Shown here: positions 1 through 11,769 of the stretch, piece after piece
Position numbering within the stretch: the stretch's first letter is position 1
Layout: each line of letters opens with the position of its first letter
Origin: Sphaerolaimus hirsutus
Lineage: Eukaryota; Nematoda; Chromadorea; Monhysterida; Sphaerolaimidae
Assembly (NCBI GenBank): GCA_964036195.1
Contig: OZ038451.1
Location: 8,312,529 to 8,376,528, forward strand
Reading direction: 5' to 3'
Length of the DNA: 64,000 nt
Program-made: the position numbers and the translations under genes
Notes under the pieces: model-generated
The model's database searches: none
Seen by the model: the letters and a program-made list of their open reading frames with translations, nothing else
What the model was told of the DNA's origin: nothing

Positions 1-282
1 TGTAGTTTTTTGTCTGGTGCTGGTGCTTGTTTTGGTGGATGGTCTTCGTGGAGCGAGAAGCGGTCGATAAGTTCATTGACCCAGATTATTTCAGTGACCT
101 TGCACGCGTGATTCACGCTGGCAGCCTGCCAATGATATTTATGCAGACAATTATCATAAAAATATTAAAAAGTTCATTGCTGTTCTAACGTTTCACGTTA
201 ATCTAATCACAACAATAAATGTTTTTATATTTTTACGAAAATCGCATGCCAATTAATATTATCATTGGCACGCATCCAAATT
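1..282. other. Left host flank of the retrotransposon
   Basis: This is the host DNA directly upstream of the left LTR. It ends in AAATT at 278-282, which matches the 5 bases after the right LTR and is therefore the target-site duplication. A short plus-strand reading frame from an ATG at 39 to a possible GT donor at 108 was considered as an upstream exon of the CRAL-TRIO gene, but its phase does not fit the next exon. I make no gene call here. Confidence 0.6.
278..282. repeat. Target-site duplication, left copy (AAATT)
   Basis: AAATT directly precedes the TGTAAGGG start of the left LTR. The same 5 bases follow the end of the right LTR at 27437-27441. A 5-bp duplication fits insertion by a Gypsy/retrovirus-type integrase. 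A 4-bp reading (AATT) is also possible because the LTR end is A-rich. Confidence 0.8.
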
Positions 283-307
283 TGTAAGGGTGCCACGCAG
301 GGCATGC

Positions 308-792
308 CATGGCGCCGGCGCCATGAACGTTTTTTTGACGCCAGATTATCATCACCAAGACACTGGTGATGATAATCTGCGTTAACGATCGCGCCGCGGG
401 CGGACCGCCGCGGCCACCGAAAATCGCATGCGCAGATTGCGCATGCGATAAAGTTCATGAACGCGGCCGCGCGCAAACGGCCGCGACGGACGGCCCGCCG
501 CGTAGTAAAATGCGCCGCGCCATAGTACGCCGTGCGTGGCGGCGCAGGAATGCGCGCACGGACCCGTTGTCCGCGCAGTAAGACGGGGGCCGGCGGGCGT
601 GCACGCACGTAAATATGTGGCGCCGCCCGCGTTTTAGTGTAATGGGGGCCACATATTTACGTTATTAACTGCCCAAATCGCATTTCGCGAGCAAACTTGG
701 GCAGTTAATGACTTGTTTTCCACATGCATTTGAGGGGGGAAAACAAGTCGTTAAGATACATATTTTACAGCCATTTATAGTAGGCATGTATC
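308..792 (+). repeat. Array of perfect stem-loops in the LTR
   Basis: Consecutive perfect hairpins or palindromes are readable: an 18-bp palindrome at 308-325; a 16-bp stem 342-357/364-379 with a 6-nt loop; a 10-bp stem 425-434/438-447; a 15-bp stem 607-621/648-662; a 13-bp stem 664-676/697-709; a 12-bp stem 710-721/738-749; and a 7-bp stem 755-761/786-792. The same array recurs in the right LTR. It could fold as a structured leader or tail RNA; that role is inference. Confidence 0.85.
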
Positions 793-1196
793 ATTTATAA
801 GTGAATACCCCCCCCCATTGTAAAGTTGTGCATAAAAGGGGAAATCCACACCAAAATAGGCATCAGTTGTGGAATGGGCCTTAGAATTTCATCAACCAAT
901 ATGTGCACATTTAAGACCCAAATAGGTAGCTGCAGCCCCATTTCACACTGTTCAGGGCCTGTCATTTCTTTATTGTTTTGGCAGAACCCGAGCCCCATTC
1001 ACCCACTTATTTTGGTGTGGAATTTCATCTGTTTTTTTGTATTTTCGCCTAGTTGATTTTCGTATTTTCGCCCAATGTTTCTTTGCATTTTCGCCTAGTT
1101 CATTTTCCGTATTTTGCCTAATCGATTGTTGTATTTTCGCCCAACGCTAATTAATCGTTAATTAATTTATGTATTTTATTCACAAGTTTCTTTCTC

Positions 1197-1202
1197 AATA
1201 AA
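1197..1202 (+). promoter_or_regulatory. Poly(A) signal in 5' LTR
   Basis: An AATAAA hexamer lies about 150 bases before the LTR end, in an AT-rich stretch after the hairpin region. The identical copy in the 3' LTR (27279-27284) would be the one used to end the genomic RNA. Confidence 0.55.
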
Positions 1203-1356
1203 CCCCCATAAAACGAATTTGGTACACAGATTATTTGCTTAATTAACCCCTAAAACACAGAGTAAGACGCTAACCATTTTCTAATTAAATAATCAACCTC
1301 CCTACCACCCAGCCAGCTGGCGCCATAAACGCCAGCTGCGCTGGGCCCCTTTTAAT

Positions 1357-1432
1357 TGGCTCCCAATGTGGGGCTCGAACCCACGACCCTTGGATTAAGA
1401 GTCCAATGCTCTACCGACTGAGCGAACCGGAA
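1357..1432 (-). tRNA. Antisense full-length tRNA-Lys(CTT) copy at the primer-binding site
   Basis: Read on the minus strand, these 76 bases form a complete cloverleaf: a 7-bp acceptor stem (three G-U pairs), a GCTC/GAGC D stem, a TTGGA/TCCAA anticodon stem with loop CTCTTAA (anticodon CTT), a GTGGG/CCCAC T stem with loop TTCGAGC, discriminator G, and CCA. Eukaryotic nuclear tRNA genes do not encode CCA, so this looks like a reverse-transcribed mature tRNA. It starts with TGG two bases after the LTR, exactly where a primer-binding site belongs. Normal primer sites copy only about 18 nt, up to a modified base in the T loop. The B box is intact but no T-run terminator follows, so expression as a tRNA gene is doubtful. 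Confidence 0.9.
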
Positions 1433-1856
1433 AACCTATTTTTCCGCTAGAAAGTCCTATTTCCTACCCCATTTTTCCCCTAAAAAACCCCCCACAAGCA
1501 GCTTGCTGAGGACGTGACCGCTAGGGCGTCTCGACGAGCTCCAACGCAACGGCTGGAGGCTTCACCAGCAGCTGGAAAAAAACGCAGGAAAGTTTACCGA
1601 AAGTGTGCGGCGGCACAATAAAATGCGCGTCGCCGTGTACGGTTTCATATGGGTAAAGTTTCGATGACGTTCGAATGGAGGGAGTGGTAAAATTGTAGGT
1701 TCTAAAGGAACCGTTTTTGCCTTCAAAAAAAACTACTCAATGAAGCGAGAAAGTACGCTGAGTATTTTCAACGGACGTGACACTCTGCACTGCACTCATT
1801 TCCGTCTGGGATGACATTTGATGCACTTTACAAGAGTGCGAGTTGACCAGAAAAGG

Positions 1857-2068
1857 GTCTACACACGCTAGTTGACATCGCGAATTCGTGTCAACTCAAT
1901 TGTCAACTAAGTATTACAAATAGGTTGCTCAAATACTCACGCTTAACAAAAACGATGAACATTTGAGCGTCCTAAAATCTGCTCGACGAGATATTTTGGA
2001 AAGTGGAATTGACATAGTTGCTAAATTTTAGTTGACACGAAGTCGGTGGACTTCCAGCATGTGTAGAG
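1857..2068. repeat. Degenerate GTTGACAT foldback (family A)
   Basis: The left end reads ACACACGCTAGTTGACAT. The right end carries GTTGACAC and a degraded GCATGTGTAGAG. Better-preserved copies lie in the host DNA at 27628-27790 and 38698-38862. The copy sits inside the retrotransposon leader. Confidence 0.6.
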
Positions 2069-2109
2069 CCTCATGCCCTCGTTCCAATCAAACCCCCCCC
2101 CAAACACTC

Positions 2110-2345
2110 AGCAACGTCGCTGGACGTGTCGGCCGCCGCTACGCGAAGGGCGACAACGGCCCCGGCAAGGGCGAGGCCGCGCGCCGGCGACAACGAGCGC
2201 GCCCACGCCGTTCCGGCCCCAACGTCGGGTCGGCAACATCGGTGGGCGCCCGCTGCCGCATGGCCCTCAACTCCAAACGTGCCGCGGCGGCGGCGAGTCG
2301 GCCGCCAGCGCGGCGCCAACGTCACCTGCATCACAGGGGGTTGAC
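2110..2345 (+). other. GC-rich exon-like island in the leader
   Basis: This GC-rich block stands out from its AT-rich surroundings. It follows a C-rich tract ending in a CAG and stays open in more than one frame, giving Ala/Pro/Arg/Gly-rich translations without a recognisable domain. It may be a captured host exon or a GC-rich repeat. No function is assigned. Confidence 0.3.
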
Positions 2346-3689
2346 GCTTTTGTAGATTGTTTGATTTTTTCGGGGCGCGGTTTTGTTGGCACGGCGCGAG
2401 CACGTACTGGTCGTGCTGCGCCCAAAAGTGTGGAAAGTGCCCCAATGGTACCCTTTTCAAAAAGTATACGTCATGTAAAATATTTTCCAAATGTCAAATA
2501 TTTCAACGTACTTCCCCTATGAAATAATCCGGGAGCCGAATTCCCTCTGAAAATGCTCCAAGTACGGTCACAGAAAATAAAATGTACTTTATTCTCAGAG
2601 TTACGGTAGACGCTTTATTAAGCGTCAACTGAATAATCAAATAGTGAGTTCCCTATTCCTAGTTCAGTTTTCTAAAGTTCTGAAAGAATAATTAGCCCTT
2701 TAGAATATTTGAAAAACAATTCCCAATTGATTCACGGCAAAACGTTTTTTCCCGTTACTCCATGTGAATAAATAAAATGTGTTTTTATTCAGGAATTTAC
2801 GGTGATATTTTAGGTAGAAGTACTGTGGTTTCCCGTACCCCCATTTACGAGAATTCTGGCGAAATAATACCCCCTTGAATAACTTCCCCCCTTGGAAAAC
2901 GATTTTCCCCTGAAACTTATTCCGGCCCGGGCGAAACGTATTTACGTGCCCGCCAAGTAAAAAGTAAATACTTTGGGCACCCAAAACAAAATCTGAATTG
3001 ACATGGAGACCAGTTGACACCCAGCGTGTGTGGCGCCGGGTCAACTCGGCGCCAAAACTTCGTTTACAGTTATTTAAGGTGAAAGGTCGATTTTCTAGAT
3101 TGAAATTTGACATGTGAAAATCATCGACATGTGCGCTGGCGAGATGTGACCCCCCAATCGAACCCCTTGTCCACGTCACTTCACTTGACACAACTCACCA
3201 AGTTGCAGATATCCACGGCGACCGAATCTCGGAGGCGCTGCTCTGCTCGAACCGCAGCGCCACTTGCCGTCGCCAGCGGAACGCGGCAGAATTTCACGGC
3301 GCCCGGACGATCAGGACGCCGCGACGATCGGCCGCGTCGCGCCCTGCGACGCAGAGAAGTTCTCTTTTAATATTTGTGAAGTTGGGTAGTTGTGAGTGGA
3401 AGGGATTAAGCGCCGCGGCGCGCTCAATTGGCAAGAGGGGGCGCACGGCCCAGTGCGCAGAGTTGTCAAAAGTACCAAACTTTTCAAGTATACGTATTTT
3501 AGGCATAAAGTTTGCACCATTTCCGGTTCACAACTTTACTAAGTTACCCCCCCCCTTTTTAACATTCATAACTTTTGACATAAATATGGTAAAATGTTCA
3601 AGTATTTACCTACTCCCCTCGAATAATATTGACCTATTTTAGCTATTTTTGGAGCTATCACCTCGGAAATGACATTTTATATTTATTTG

Positions 3690-4028
3690 TCATTTGGGGA
3701 CTTCCGCTCCAAAAGTTATCGCTCGCGAAGAGCTGGCCAGATTTCCCACACAAAAAAAAAATGAAGTTTCATTTCCAAATTTAGTTTGCTCTATAAATCG
3801 AGTACGGGTACGAATATAGATCCGAAAATTTCGGTTTGTGTACTTCTCGAAAAGGGCTTCTCAGTGGTGTGACTGGTTTTGCCCTGCGATGCACCGTTAG
3901 GAAGTTATTTACATTTCAATTTTAAATTTTCAAATTTACTCCTTATTTTGGGTGGTTTACCAAATACGACATAACTCCCAAAATATTTACCAGCCGACAA
4001 AACTTAGGAATGAAAGTCCCCGTTTCAT
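3690..4028. repeat. Foldback with GGGGACTTCC ends (family D), short copy
   Basis: It starts with GGGGACTTCCGCTCCAAAAG and ends in GGAATGAAAGTCCCC. The interior is closely similar to part of the longer copy at 31117-31912 in the CRAL-TRIO gene intron. The same repeat inside and outside the retrotransposon suggests later host insertion or capture. Confidence 0.7.
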
Positions 4029-4491
4029 TGCACATTTCTGGTGCCCGTCGACCTTTATTCTCGACGGTACACATCTAATTAGTATACAAACATAGTTGAA
4101 ATTTCCTATGTTTTTCTAAATTAGCCCTATTTTGAGACTTGAGCGTAAATGCTCGTCCGCGGTAGATTTCGGAACCGCCCAAATAATTAGAAGCCCTTTA
4201 GGCTGAGTTGACATCAAGTCAACTATATATTTGTGAGTTCACGCTTTCGAGTGAAAGTAAATACTTTTACAGCTCTGTAAACTGACCCGGCGCCAGAACT
4301 ATGGGCTAAACTAAAAAGTTCAAAATGAGTATTTTTGCTGAACTTTTACGCGCTGGAATGAGAAAGTGAAAAGGTGCCAAAATGGGTATTTTGTGACATT
4401 TTATTCAGAGGGGTTATGGTCGGTTTCCATACTAAGTGTGATGTCCGCCAAGTACAGCGTCCAAACCCGCTGACGCTGAATGTAAAAATGG

Positions 4492-4705
4492 GCCCATACA
4501 CGCTAGTTTACATCACAGATTTGTGTCAACTCGGTGTCAACTAAATAACACAAAATTTGTAAAATGCTTCACACTTTTCGTGAATTGAAAGTGAAGCGTC
4601 AGAGGGTACAATAGTTACCGTACTTTCAAAATTTAGTTAAAATCTTTTGATTGACTAAAATTTAGTTGGCACAAATTCAGTTGACAGTCAGCGTGTGTGG
4701 CACCA
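4492..4705. repeat. Degenerate GTTGACAT foldback (family A)
   Basis: The left end is GGGCCCATACACGCTAG and the right end carries GTTGACAGTCAGCGTGTGTG. The interior resembles the copy at 1857-2068 more than the host copies at 27.6 and 38.7 kb, so it probably belongs to a subfamily. Confidence 0.6.
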
Positions 4706-5739
4706 AGTGAGAAATTCCGCCCTGGAAGTTCATGCCTCCAAAGCGGAAATGTATTATTAGAAATGTACGTCCGGGACCGATTTTCGATGTTGTTTTCACA
4801 CTCAACTCAATCTTAGGATTTTGGGAGTCCTCAACTTTGAGAAATGGACCCCTGGAGTGTCATTCAGAAATACATTGAGAGTAATGCACTCGCTTGAATA
4901 ACTCCCCCCTCCCCTTTAAAATACGGTCCGTCCGAGACACTTTATTTAGGAAATATCTCCCAGATTTAAGTCTCTGTATTTCCAGTGAATAAAGTGACAT
5001 GGAAACTTCAAGTGTCAAGTTCACTCCTAGAGAAAAATGTGAAGCTAGAGTTGTTAAAGTACTGAACTTTCTCAAAATAAATACATGTAAATGTATTTAC
5101 CCAGTACTTAAGTTTTGAACTTTTCAAGTAGAAGTTAAGTCTTGTGAAATTCAAATTTCCTTTATTCAATGATTTAATTACCCAATTGACGTGAGATGTA
5201 CGTCACCCTTTTCCATTCCAAGGGAATTGTTTAGGACCCCGTTTTTCAACAAAAATACCTTTCCAAGGTCCACTCGGAATTGACGTCAGGTGCAGGAAAT
5301 TTTGATGTACCTAGTCTTTTCAGCTGAATTATGGCTAAAATTGAGTTTTCTAGCAAAATTCTGAATTTTCACTGGAGGTATGAACTTCCAGAGTGGAGGT
5401 TCAACTGCTCACCCAAGTGTGCTTGGCAACAATGCACTAGGCACATGTACTCACGTACCGTACTCACCTATAACCCTGCCCAAAATCTCTCAGCTTTCGT
5501 GTTGGCAAGGCGCCAACTTTTGGCACCTGCCACTGCTCTTCGTTATCGCTTCTGCAGCATCACCGGAAGGCAGCTGCAAGGAAAGGAAGGAATTGAGGAA
5601 GGATAGGAAAGGGATCCAGAAAAACCGGTGGGCTATTCTAGGTTACCTTAAGGAGTTCTTTCATGTAGGGTTGGGATGATTCAGGAAATTTTAATTTAGG
5701 TTATAACTTGATATTTTTGTTAAAATTAGGAACCATACT

Positions 5740-6060
5740 GTTTTCTCTCGTGGTCCGAACCAAACACAGAACAATTTACAAAAGTAGTGACACAGAAAAC
5801 AGTATAAATTAATATTGTTGGGTAAAGTTCTGTTAGGTTAAAATTTCTGATAAAACAGGACACGTTCTCGTTGTCCGAGCTGAACAGGACATCAGGACAA
5901 TAAAATGATAAAATTCTGTAATGCCTCTCGTTGTCCGAGCTGAACAGGAGGTGTTCCAAAAGTAATAGGACAATGGGACAGTAAAGAAATGATAAAATAC
6001 TTGAAACAGGAACCTGCCGTAGTCCGGGCTGAACACAGGAGGTGTTCAAAAAGTGGTGGG
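5740..6060. repeat. Imperfect tandem repeat, about four units
   Basis: Units carry TCTCGTTGTCCGAGCTGAAC or a near variant (about 5744, 5866, 5926 and 6018), followed by GACA/ACAGT-rich spacers. The minus strand gives several weak overlapping ORFs that come from the repeat and are not believed to be genes. Confidence 0.6.
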
Positions 6061-7642
6061 ACAGCAGTTTTTGCTAAAAAAACAGTACAAAACAAATTTG
6101 TATAGGAATAAATCTTAGGAATAAATTTGGGGGTTGGTTCCATAAATAGTGGGACACCCCTCGGAAACTTTGGCAAATGCCACTCCAGAAACTTCACTTC
6201 AAGATGTTAAGTAGTTTCTTTTCACACAGTTTCCCAAAAGCTCACATACAGATAACTGACCTCAACTGCAGCTGTAGACCACTTCAGCATGCCTGATCAC
6301 CATGCAGACCTGGATACAGGGAGAACAGTGGGCCAGGGGTATTTTCATCTGTTTTGGGTTCTGTGTTTCTTTCTTTCATATTGTTTTGCAATCTTGAAAC
6401 TATCCTGCTGTCTTTGGTATCCAATTCTTGCTATTTGTATCCATTTATTGTGTTTGACCATTTTGATCATATTATTGCATCATACTTATTTCTATTCACA
6501 TTTACAACCTTTGCACTCTGTAAACTGTTTTTTTAGAGCCTTGTTGTATGCAATTATACCTGCCACTGTACTATTACTGCTGCTTAAGCACCTAGTGGGA
6601 CAACTTTAGCTGCAACAAGGATTCAGACAAGTTCCCCATAGCCCTACTTAACAGTTGTGTTGGTGCAGTTTGAACCATGACCTTGAAACTTTCTTAACTG
6701 ACTTTTAACTGTGTTGTTGCTTGATATTTGAAGGGTTTACACATGTTGTACACTGTACAAGCACTGTGCCTCCATTCTATTATTGCAGTTAGCCCAGTTA
6801 ATTAGTCCAGCTTCCCCAGATGGCAGTTTTCCTAATGGGACATTCACAAACACAAAAATTGACTATCTGAGTCAAAGAAAAGAATTCTGGTTTTGACTTC
6901 TATGCTCCCCTTCTACCCATAGGCCTGGAAAACAAAAAGCCTCTTGGGAAGCTAAAACAATCCAGAAATGTTCTCTTTTGTGCTGATGTTAGCTTCTGGC
7001 AGTTCCAGAAGCGGCGGGGAAACAAAAGCGGCTTTGTATCACGTGTGAGAGACGTGTACCCGCGATTGGAACATCACGCTAGCACCCCGCTAATGCTGCT
7101 ACATACCTTGGTGGGAGGAGTGTGCTTATGTAGCTGAGTTCTAGCACCAGTAGCCTATGAATCCCCTAGGTACTGATAACCCACCCACATATATTTGGTT
7201 AGCCTGTGATTGACGCACCGAACAAATGGGCAAGCCCGCTTTTCCCCTTGTAGCTGGCAAGGTGAGGACCTCTCAGTTATGTCATAGCACAGGTGCGTCC
7301 GCTGCTGAGAGAAGCAAAAAACGCTAGGTTACCTGCTACACTTAATATGTGTGTTAGCCCCACTGAATTTGAGTAAGTGCCTGAAGCCTTGCAGTGGCTT
7401 TAGAAGGGCTGGGAAAGTTACAGCCACTCTCCCTACTACTGCTGTGTTATTGTTACCCTTTTGCACTGGGGATTTGCAAACAAGGGATCCAACCAAACAA
7501 AACCCATTGTTGACTAGTGTATTCAAGAATATTTAATTCATATTGAATTGTTGTTGAATTTTGGTATTTGAATTTTGATTTTTTTTTATGAACTTTGCTT
7601 ATAGCTTATGTTTGCTGCTTCAAATTGCTTTGGTGTATTATT

Positions 7643-7860
7643 CATATGATCTGGTGACAGTTAGGATAGGGTGTCTCTGTCAGTTATCTGGCAGGACAAC
7701 CCGAACCCCAATTCACACACACAATCAAATGTCCTTACATGTTGTTGGTTTCTTCAGTTTATATGGTTTGGTGACAGTTAGGATAGGGTGTCTCTGTCAG
7801 TTATCTGGCAGGACAACCCGAACCCCAATTCACACACACACAAATGTCCTTACATGTTGT
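7643..7860. repeat. Tandem duplication, period 117 bp
   Basis: Two nearly identical copies contain GGTGACAGTTAGGATAGGGT at 7653 and 7770 and share a long common stretch ending in CTTACATGTTGT. The period is 117 bases. Open frames here are by-products of the duplication. Confidence 0.85.
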
Positions 7861-7881
7861 CCACTGGCCAATTGATATTTC

Positions 7882-7999
7882 AGATCTACACCATATAGCC
7901 ATCACAACTGCTGGAAAGCTGTACCTGACTGGAGCTCTATTCATGCTGTCAACCTTCAACAACAGGCTGATGGACAATATCACTCCAGAAACCAGATTG
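7882..7999 (+). other. Exon-like segment in the leader
   Basis: TTGATATTTCAG immediately precedes an open stretch with coding-like codon use that ends AGATTG followed by GTAATT. It would encode roughly 39 residues with no recognised domain. It could be a small spliced exon of the retrotransposon or of captured host sequence. The call rests only on splice-like borders and an open frame. Confidence 0.25.
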
Positions 8000-9708
8000 G
8001 TAATTTTGAACAAAAAAAAGAACTGAAGGTAACAGTGTCTGATGTCCTTTTTCCATGACTCAATTTGATATCAAACATATTACATCACATGTCTCACTTC
8101 ATCTATTTGCATTTAGAAAATACAAACCAAGTATTATTACCACCCTACTTATTGATGAAGCATATTAGGAGCCCCATTGGAATATTGCAACAAGTGTTTT
8201 CACCTAGCTACTAGAAACATGCCAAAAATATCATTGACGTTATTTATTAATTATTATTTAGTATTTTAACAATTATTTGATATTTTAAATGATGATCGTA
8301 TCTGGCACAGTGTTCAAAACATTTGAAAGTGTGGTACATTGAACTTGATCTAGGAGCTTTGCCCCAGCCATGAAACACCTTTGAGTTTTAAAATTTGCAT
8401 TATAGATATGTTTTATATATCTATACTTATGCAATTGCTTGCTCAAGCTATTCCCATTGATGATGTCTTAGCATTGGAAAACTATTTCCTGTAAGACTAC
8501 AATCAAGACAAAAAGACTTTACGTTTCCATTGAAAACAAAAGACTCTAAAAATTATTTCAATTTCAATAAAATTAAAAAAAAAACTTTGCAAATAACCAT
8601 GAGCTACCAATACTTAATACGTATATATATGTGTCAAGAATATCCCTTAAAATTTGGTTTCAAATAATATTTTGACAAATTTCGATTTTGATAAAAAACT
8701 TGAATTATTTTATGTCAAATTATGCCAAGAAATAGAATGCCAGACATGAAAACAACATCTAAATCCTACTTTCAAACTCAAATCTGTCATACATGAAGTT
8801 ATATCCCCAGATACAACTGCTCAAAACTTATGAAATTTCACTTGAAGTTTCACTGAACTTTGAAAATTTGTGGAAATACCCAAATGCCACCCATATAAGT
8901 AACAAAGTTTTGTTTTCCAATCTTAAATTGACCATTCAATGTTAAGCTCTCCAATCGACATTAAAGAAATTCAGTATCCACCCTGTGCCAAAATGTAAGA
9001 TCTATCTAGGATATGAGCACGAGATCAAGCGCAATGAACCACATTCGAATTGTAAAAAAAAAAATGTGCCATTTACAGACTCCCTTTTTGACATCAAATG
9101 TTTCATTCCATAAATCAACGTCGAATAAGCTTACTCTAAACTTCCAAACAAGACCAATTTTCAAGTTGTTCTACATTGATCTCAATCCATGTAATTGGCA
9201 AGTCAAGGCAAGCCAAAAATAGAATTATGTTATTAATCATGAAAAGCTATTCTATTACCAAATATTTCATGCCATTCCAAAATACCCTTAATTGTATATT
9301 AATTGAGAACACCCACAAACTGGTAAAAAAACCACTTGCAGGTCACTGCGCCAACGTGTGCTGCAAGCCAACCCACCAAGGGGTAAGAAACTGCAACCAC
9401 AAAATTCTGGACCATGAAACCATGCTTTGTTGTGCGCCTGTATAGCGCGATAACTTGTATAGCACGATAACACTCACTTGTAATAAGCTACAGAATTCAG
9501 TATCATCAAGCTAAGCAATATTTTTTTTGGCTAAATGTGTCGTGTTCAAAAGAACCACTCCAAAATTGGCACTTTAAAAACTCAGCAACAAACCCCCTTG
9601 TGTTTTCAAAATCTAGGAGAATTTGCCTAAATTACAGACAGTGTTATTGTGCTAACTGGCTACAAACAAAACCCCAGTCTACGGAGTGCGCCAGGGTACG
9701 CAAGCATG

Positions 9709-10129
9709 TAGGGTTCAAACGGTATATCATATCAAATATCAATATTGAAATTTAAAAAATATCGAATATCGAATATCGATTTCAAAAATTTTTTAAAAGA
9801 TATCCAATATCGATATCAAATATCGTTATCAAATATCTACCATTTGTCCGATATATCAAACCTGTATTGTGCCCTCAAATTTAATTTTCATTTTCAATTT
9901 TGAAATATTTATGATCGATCGGATGTGCCTATAGCATTGAGATGTAGAGCTTGCTAAAGCCACTTGCACCATTCAAAATTCAGTAAAGAAATGATTGAAA
10001 CATGTGTGCAAATACATAAAAAGACAATATGCCACTTGAAATATGCATGACTTTTCGATATTGATAGTCGATAATTTTTATTAAATTTGTTGATATCTAT
10101 ATATGATATACAATATCGTTTGAAACCTA
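9709..10129. mobile_element. MITE-like element with TAGGGTTCAAACG ends and a GATATC-rich core
   Basis: It starts TAGGGTTCAAACGGTATAT and ends ATATCGTTTGAAACCTA. Both flanks of the core consist of short ATATC/GATAT words. It is the same family as the MITE at 19448-20477. No matching 8-bp flanking duplication was found, so this copy is older or rearranged. Confidence 0.7.
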
Positions 10130-11769
10130 CTCGCGCTTACATACCAAAAACTTACGTTTTCCATCCTTGTACCATAGATATTACTTACCCAAAATACCCA
10201 ATCCCTGTGAATACAATGAGACTAGACCAGCACACTTATTATCACAATTGTGCACAGTTTTAGCATTGAAAGGGGATAATTTTGGGAAATATGTGTATCA
10301 CCAAAAATCATAAAAATCTTGTAGAATCCTCTGACCAAAATTTCAAAACAAATAAGTTCTTTTTGATCAAATAATATAGTTTTTTGAAAGGATAAAACAT
10401 AAAAATGGAAATGAATGGTAATATAAAACTTATACATATTCCAGTTTGGTACAAAAAGCATTTCTTATTATTTATACCCATGAATAGCTTGCATGATCCC
10501 GGTTTTATTATTTTCTTTACGAAAAAAAAAAAAAAAAAACTCGTGATGCATTTTCTTCCCAACCAGTTACATCCATACTACAAGGTTTCCATTTTTTAAT
10601 GTAAGCAACTCAAACCACAATATAAAAAATATAAAAAAAACTGACCACTCTGAAAATAAAACAAGAAATGTCCATGTACACCCTATTTTTCCTAAAATTT
10701 ACCTTTCAATGCTATCTATGCTACAACACCCCAAAAAACCTTACCAAAACAGTTTCCACTAAAAAATTTTTTTTTTTTTAAAATTATCTGACAACCTACA
10801 GTTTACCCAAGTTTCCACCTCTACTCCTCTTTAAACCCTGGGGTCAGGGTCATTACTGTTGAGGGGGGGGGGACGCGTGGGAGTACGAGCCCGCTGGGTA
10901 CCCGCTGGGTAGCGCGCTTGGGCGCAGTGCTTTCTTGAAGGTTATAAGGCGCGAGGGAAACCAGGGTAGTGCGCAGCGCTTTTGTGGGTAGATTAAGTTT
11001 TCTTGCATAAGTTAGGTAAGGCCGAAAGGCCAGCGCCCGAATCTCCACCCAGGTCAAGTGGAGCCTTCCGGCCTTCAGCTGGATTGGTTAATGAAAGACC
11101 GATAAGGGGTAGGAATGCTTGGGAGGGGTGCGCGCACGGGTTCACGCTTTTCATGCGTGAACCCCGTTACCATTTGCTTAAAATGTTATCTACTTCAAAA
11201 ACTTATTTTATAAACAACTTGATACGACAAGCCACGCTACCATAATTTGCGCATTTTACATGATACTTCGCAATCAAATGCTCTTCAAATCTGCAGCAAT
11301 TCATAATTCTAAGATAACTTTTCATTCTAGTGATTGTATTTTTCACCCTGTACTGCCATTAATAGTTCCGCCTCTGCTGCCAATCCTTTTTGTTTGATTC
11401 TGACCAAAACCTTTCACACTTAAACACAAAATCTATCAACATGAACCCCACTCATAGATCGAGCACAATTCTAAACTAAAATTTATCAACCAAATTTTGC
11501 AAATTCCAATTATTTAACCCGCCAAAAACTACCTCGCTTCCGACCCGCCGGCTGGACGCGATTACGCCAAAATGTCAACCGATGAAAGTATGTCAAGACA
11601 AGCTAGGTGTTTAACATGGTACACATTGTGTAGAGATCTTGCATGTTTTGTATGTATATTCCTTATCGCTGTACCTATCACGTATGTGTTGTGGAAAACT
11701 CATCTGTTGCTCAACAAACTGCCGCATTTTTGAACTTATCATTTCATAGGCAGCAACCAAGCGGCGGTG

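Larger units (their letters stand above)
283..1354 (+). repeat. 5' LTR
   Basis: It runs from TGTAAGGG to CCCCTTTTA, with imperfect inverted ends, and is about 1072 bp. It matches 26366-27436 almost exactly. The first half is GC-rich and full of perfect stem-loops. The second half carries repeated phrases around GTATTTTCGCC (about 1030-1145) and an AATAAA at 1197-1202. No convincing TATA box was identified. Confidence 0.95.
1433..11769 (+). other. Retrotransposon 5' leader, about 10.3 kb, no convincing ORF
   Basis: The stretch between the primer site and gag is AT-rich and holds no long ORF with recognisable homology. It contains GC-rich exon-like islands (about 2110-2345 and 3215-3365), degenerate copies of host foldback families, two tandem repeats, one GATATC-rich MITE-like element, and several poly-A/T and poly-C runs. 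An exon-like segment with an AG before and a GT after it lies at about 7882-7999. The leader may be partly captured host DNA or may carry introns; neither can be settled from this window alone. Confidence 0.7.

Noticed and set aside
39..107. Possible upstream exon of the CRAL-TRIO gene (ATG at 39, GTGATT donor at 108).
   Set aside because: It would end in phase 0, but the exon at 27823 needs two leading bases from the previous exon. A stop lies upstream in frame and no domain similarity is clear.
225..652. Minus- and plus-strand ORFs in the GC-rich LTR half, repeated at 26260-26735.
   Set aside because: They lie in palindromic LTR sequence, are open in several frames because of high GC, and resemble no protein.
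1357..1432. A functional host tRNA-Lys gene by chance next to the LTR.
   Set aside because: The CCA end is encoded, the position is exactly that of a primer-binding site inside the element, and no Pol III T-run follows. A reverse-transcribed primer copy explains all three.
2071..2522. Overlapping ORFs on both strands over the GC-rich leader island.
   Set aside because: Several frames are open at once with Ala/Pro/Arg-rich products, which indicates base composition and not a defined gene.
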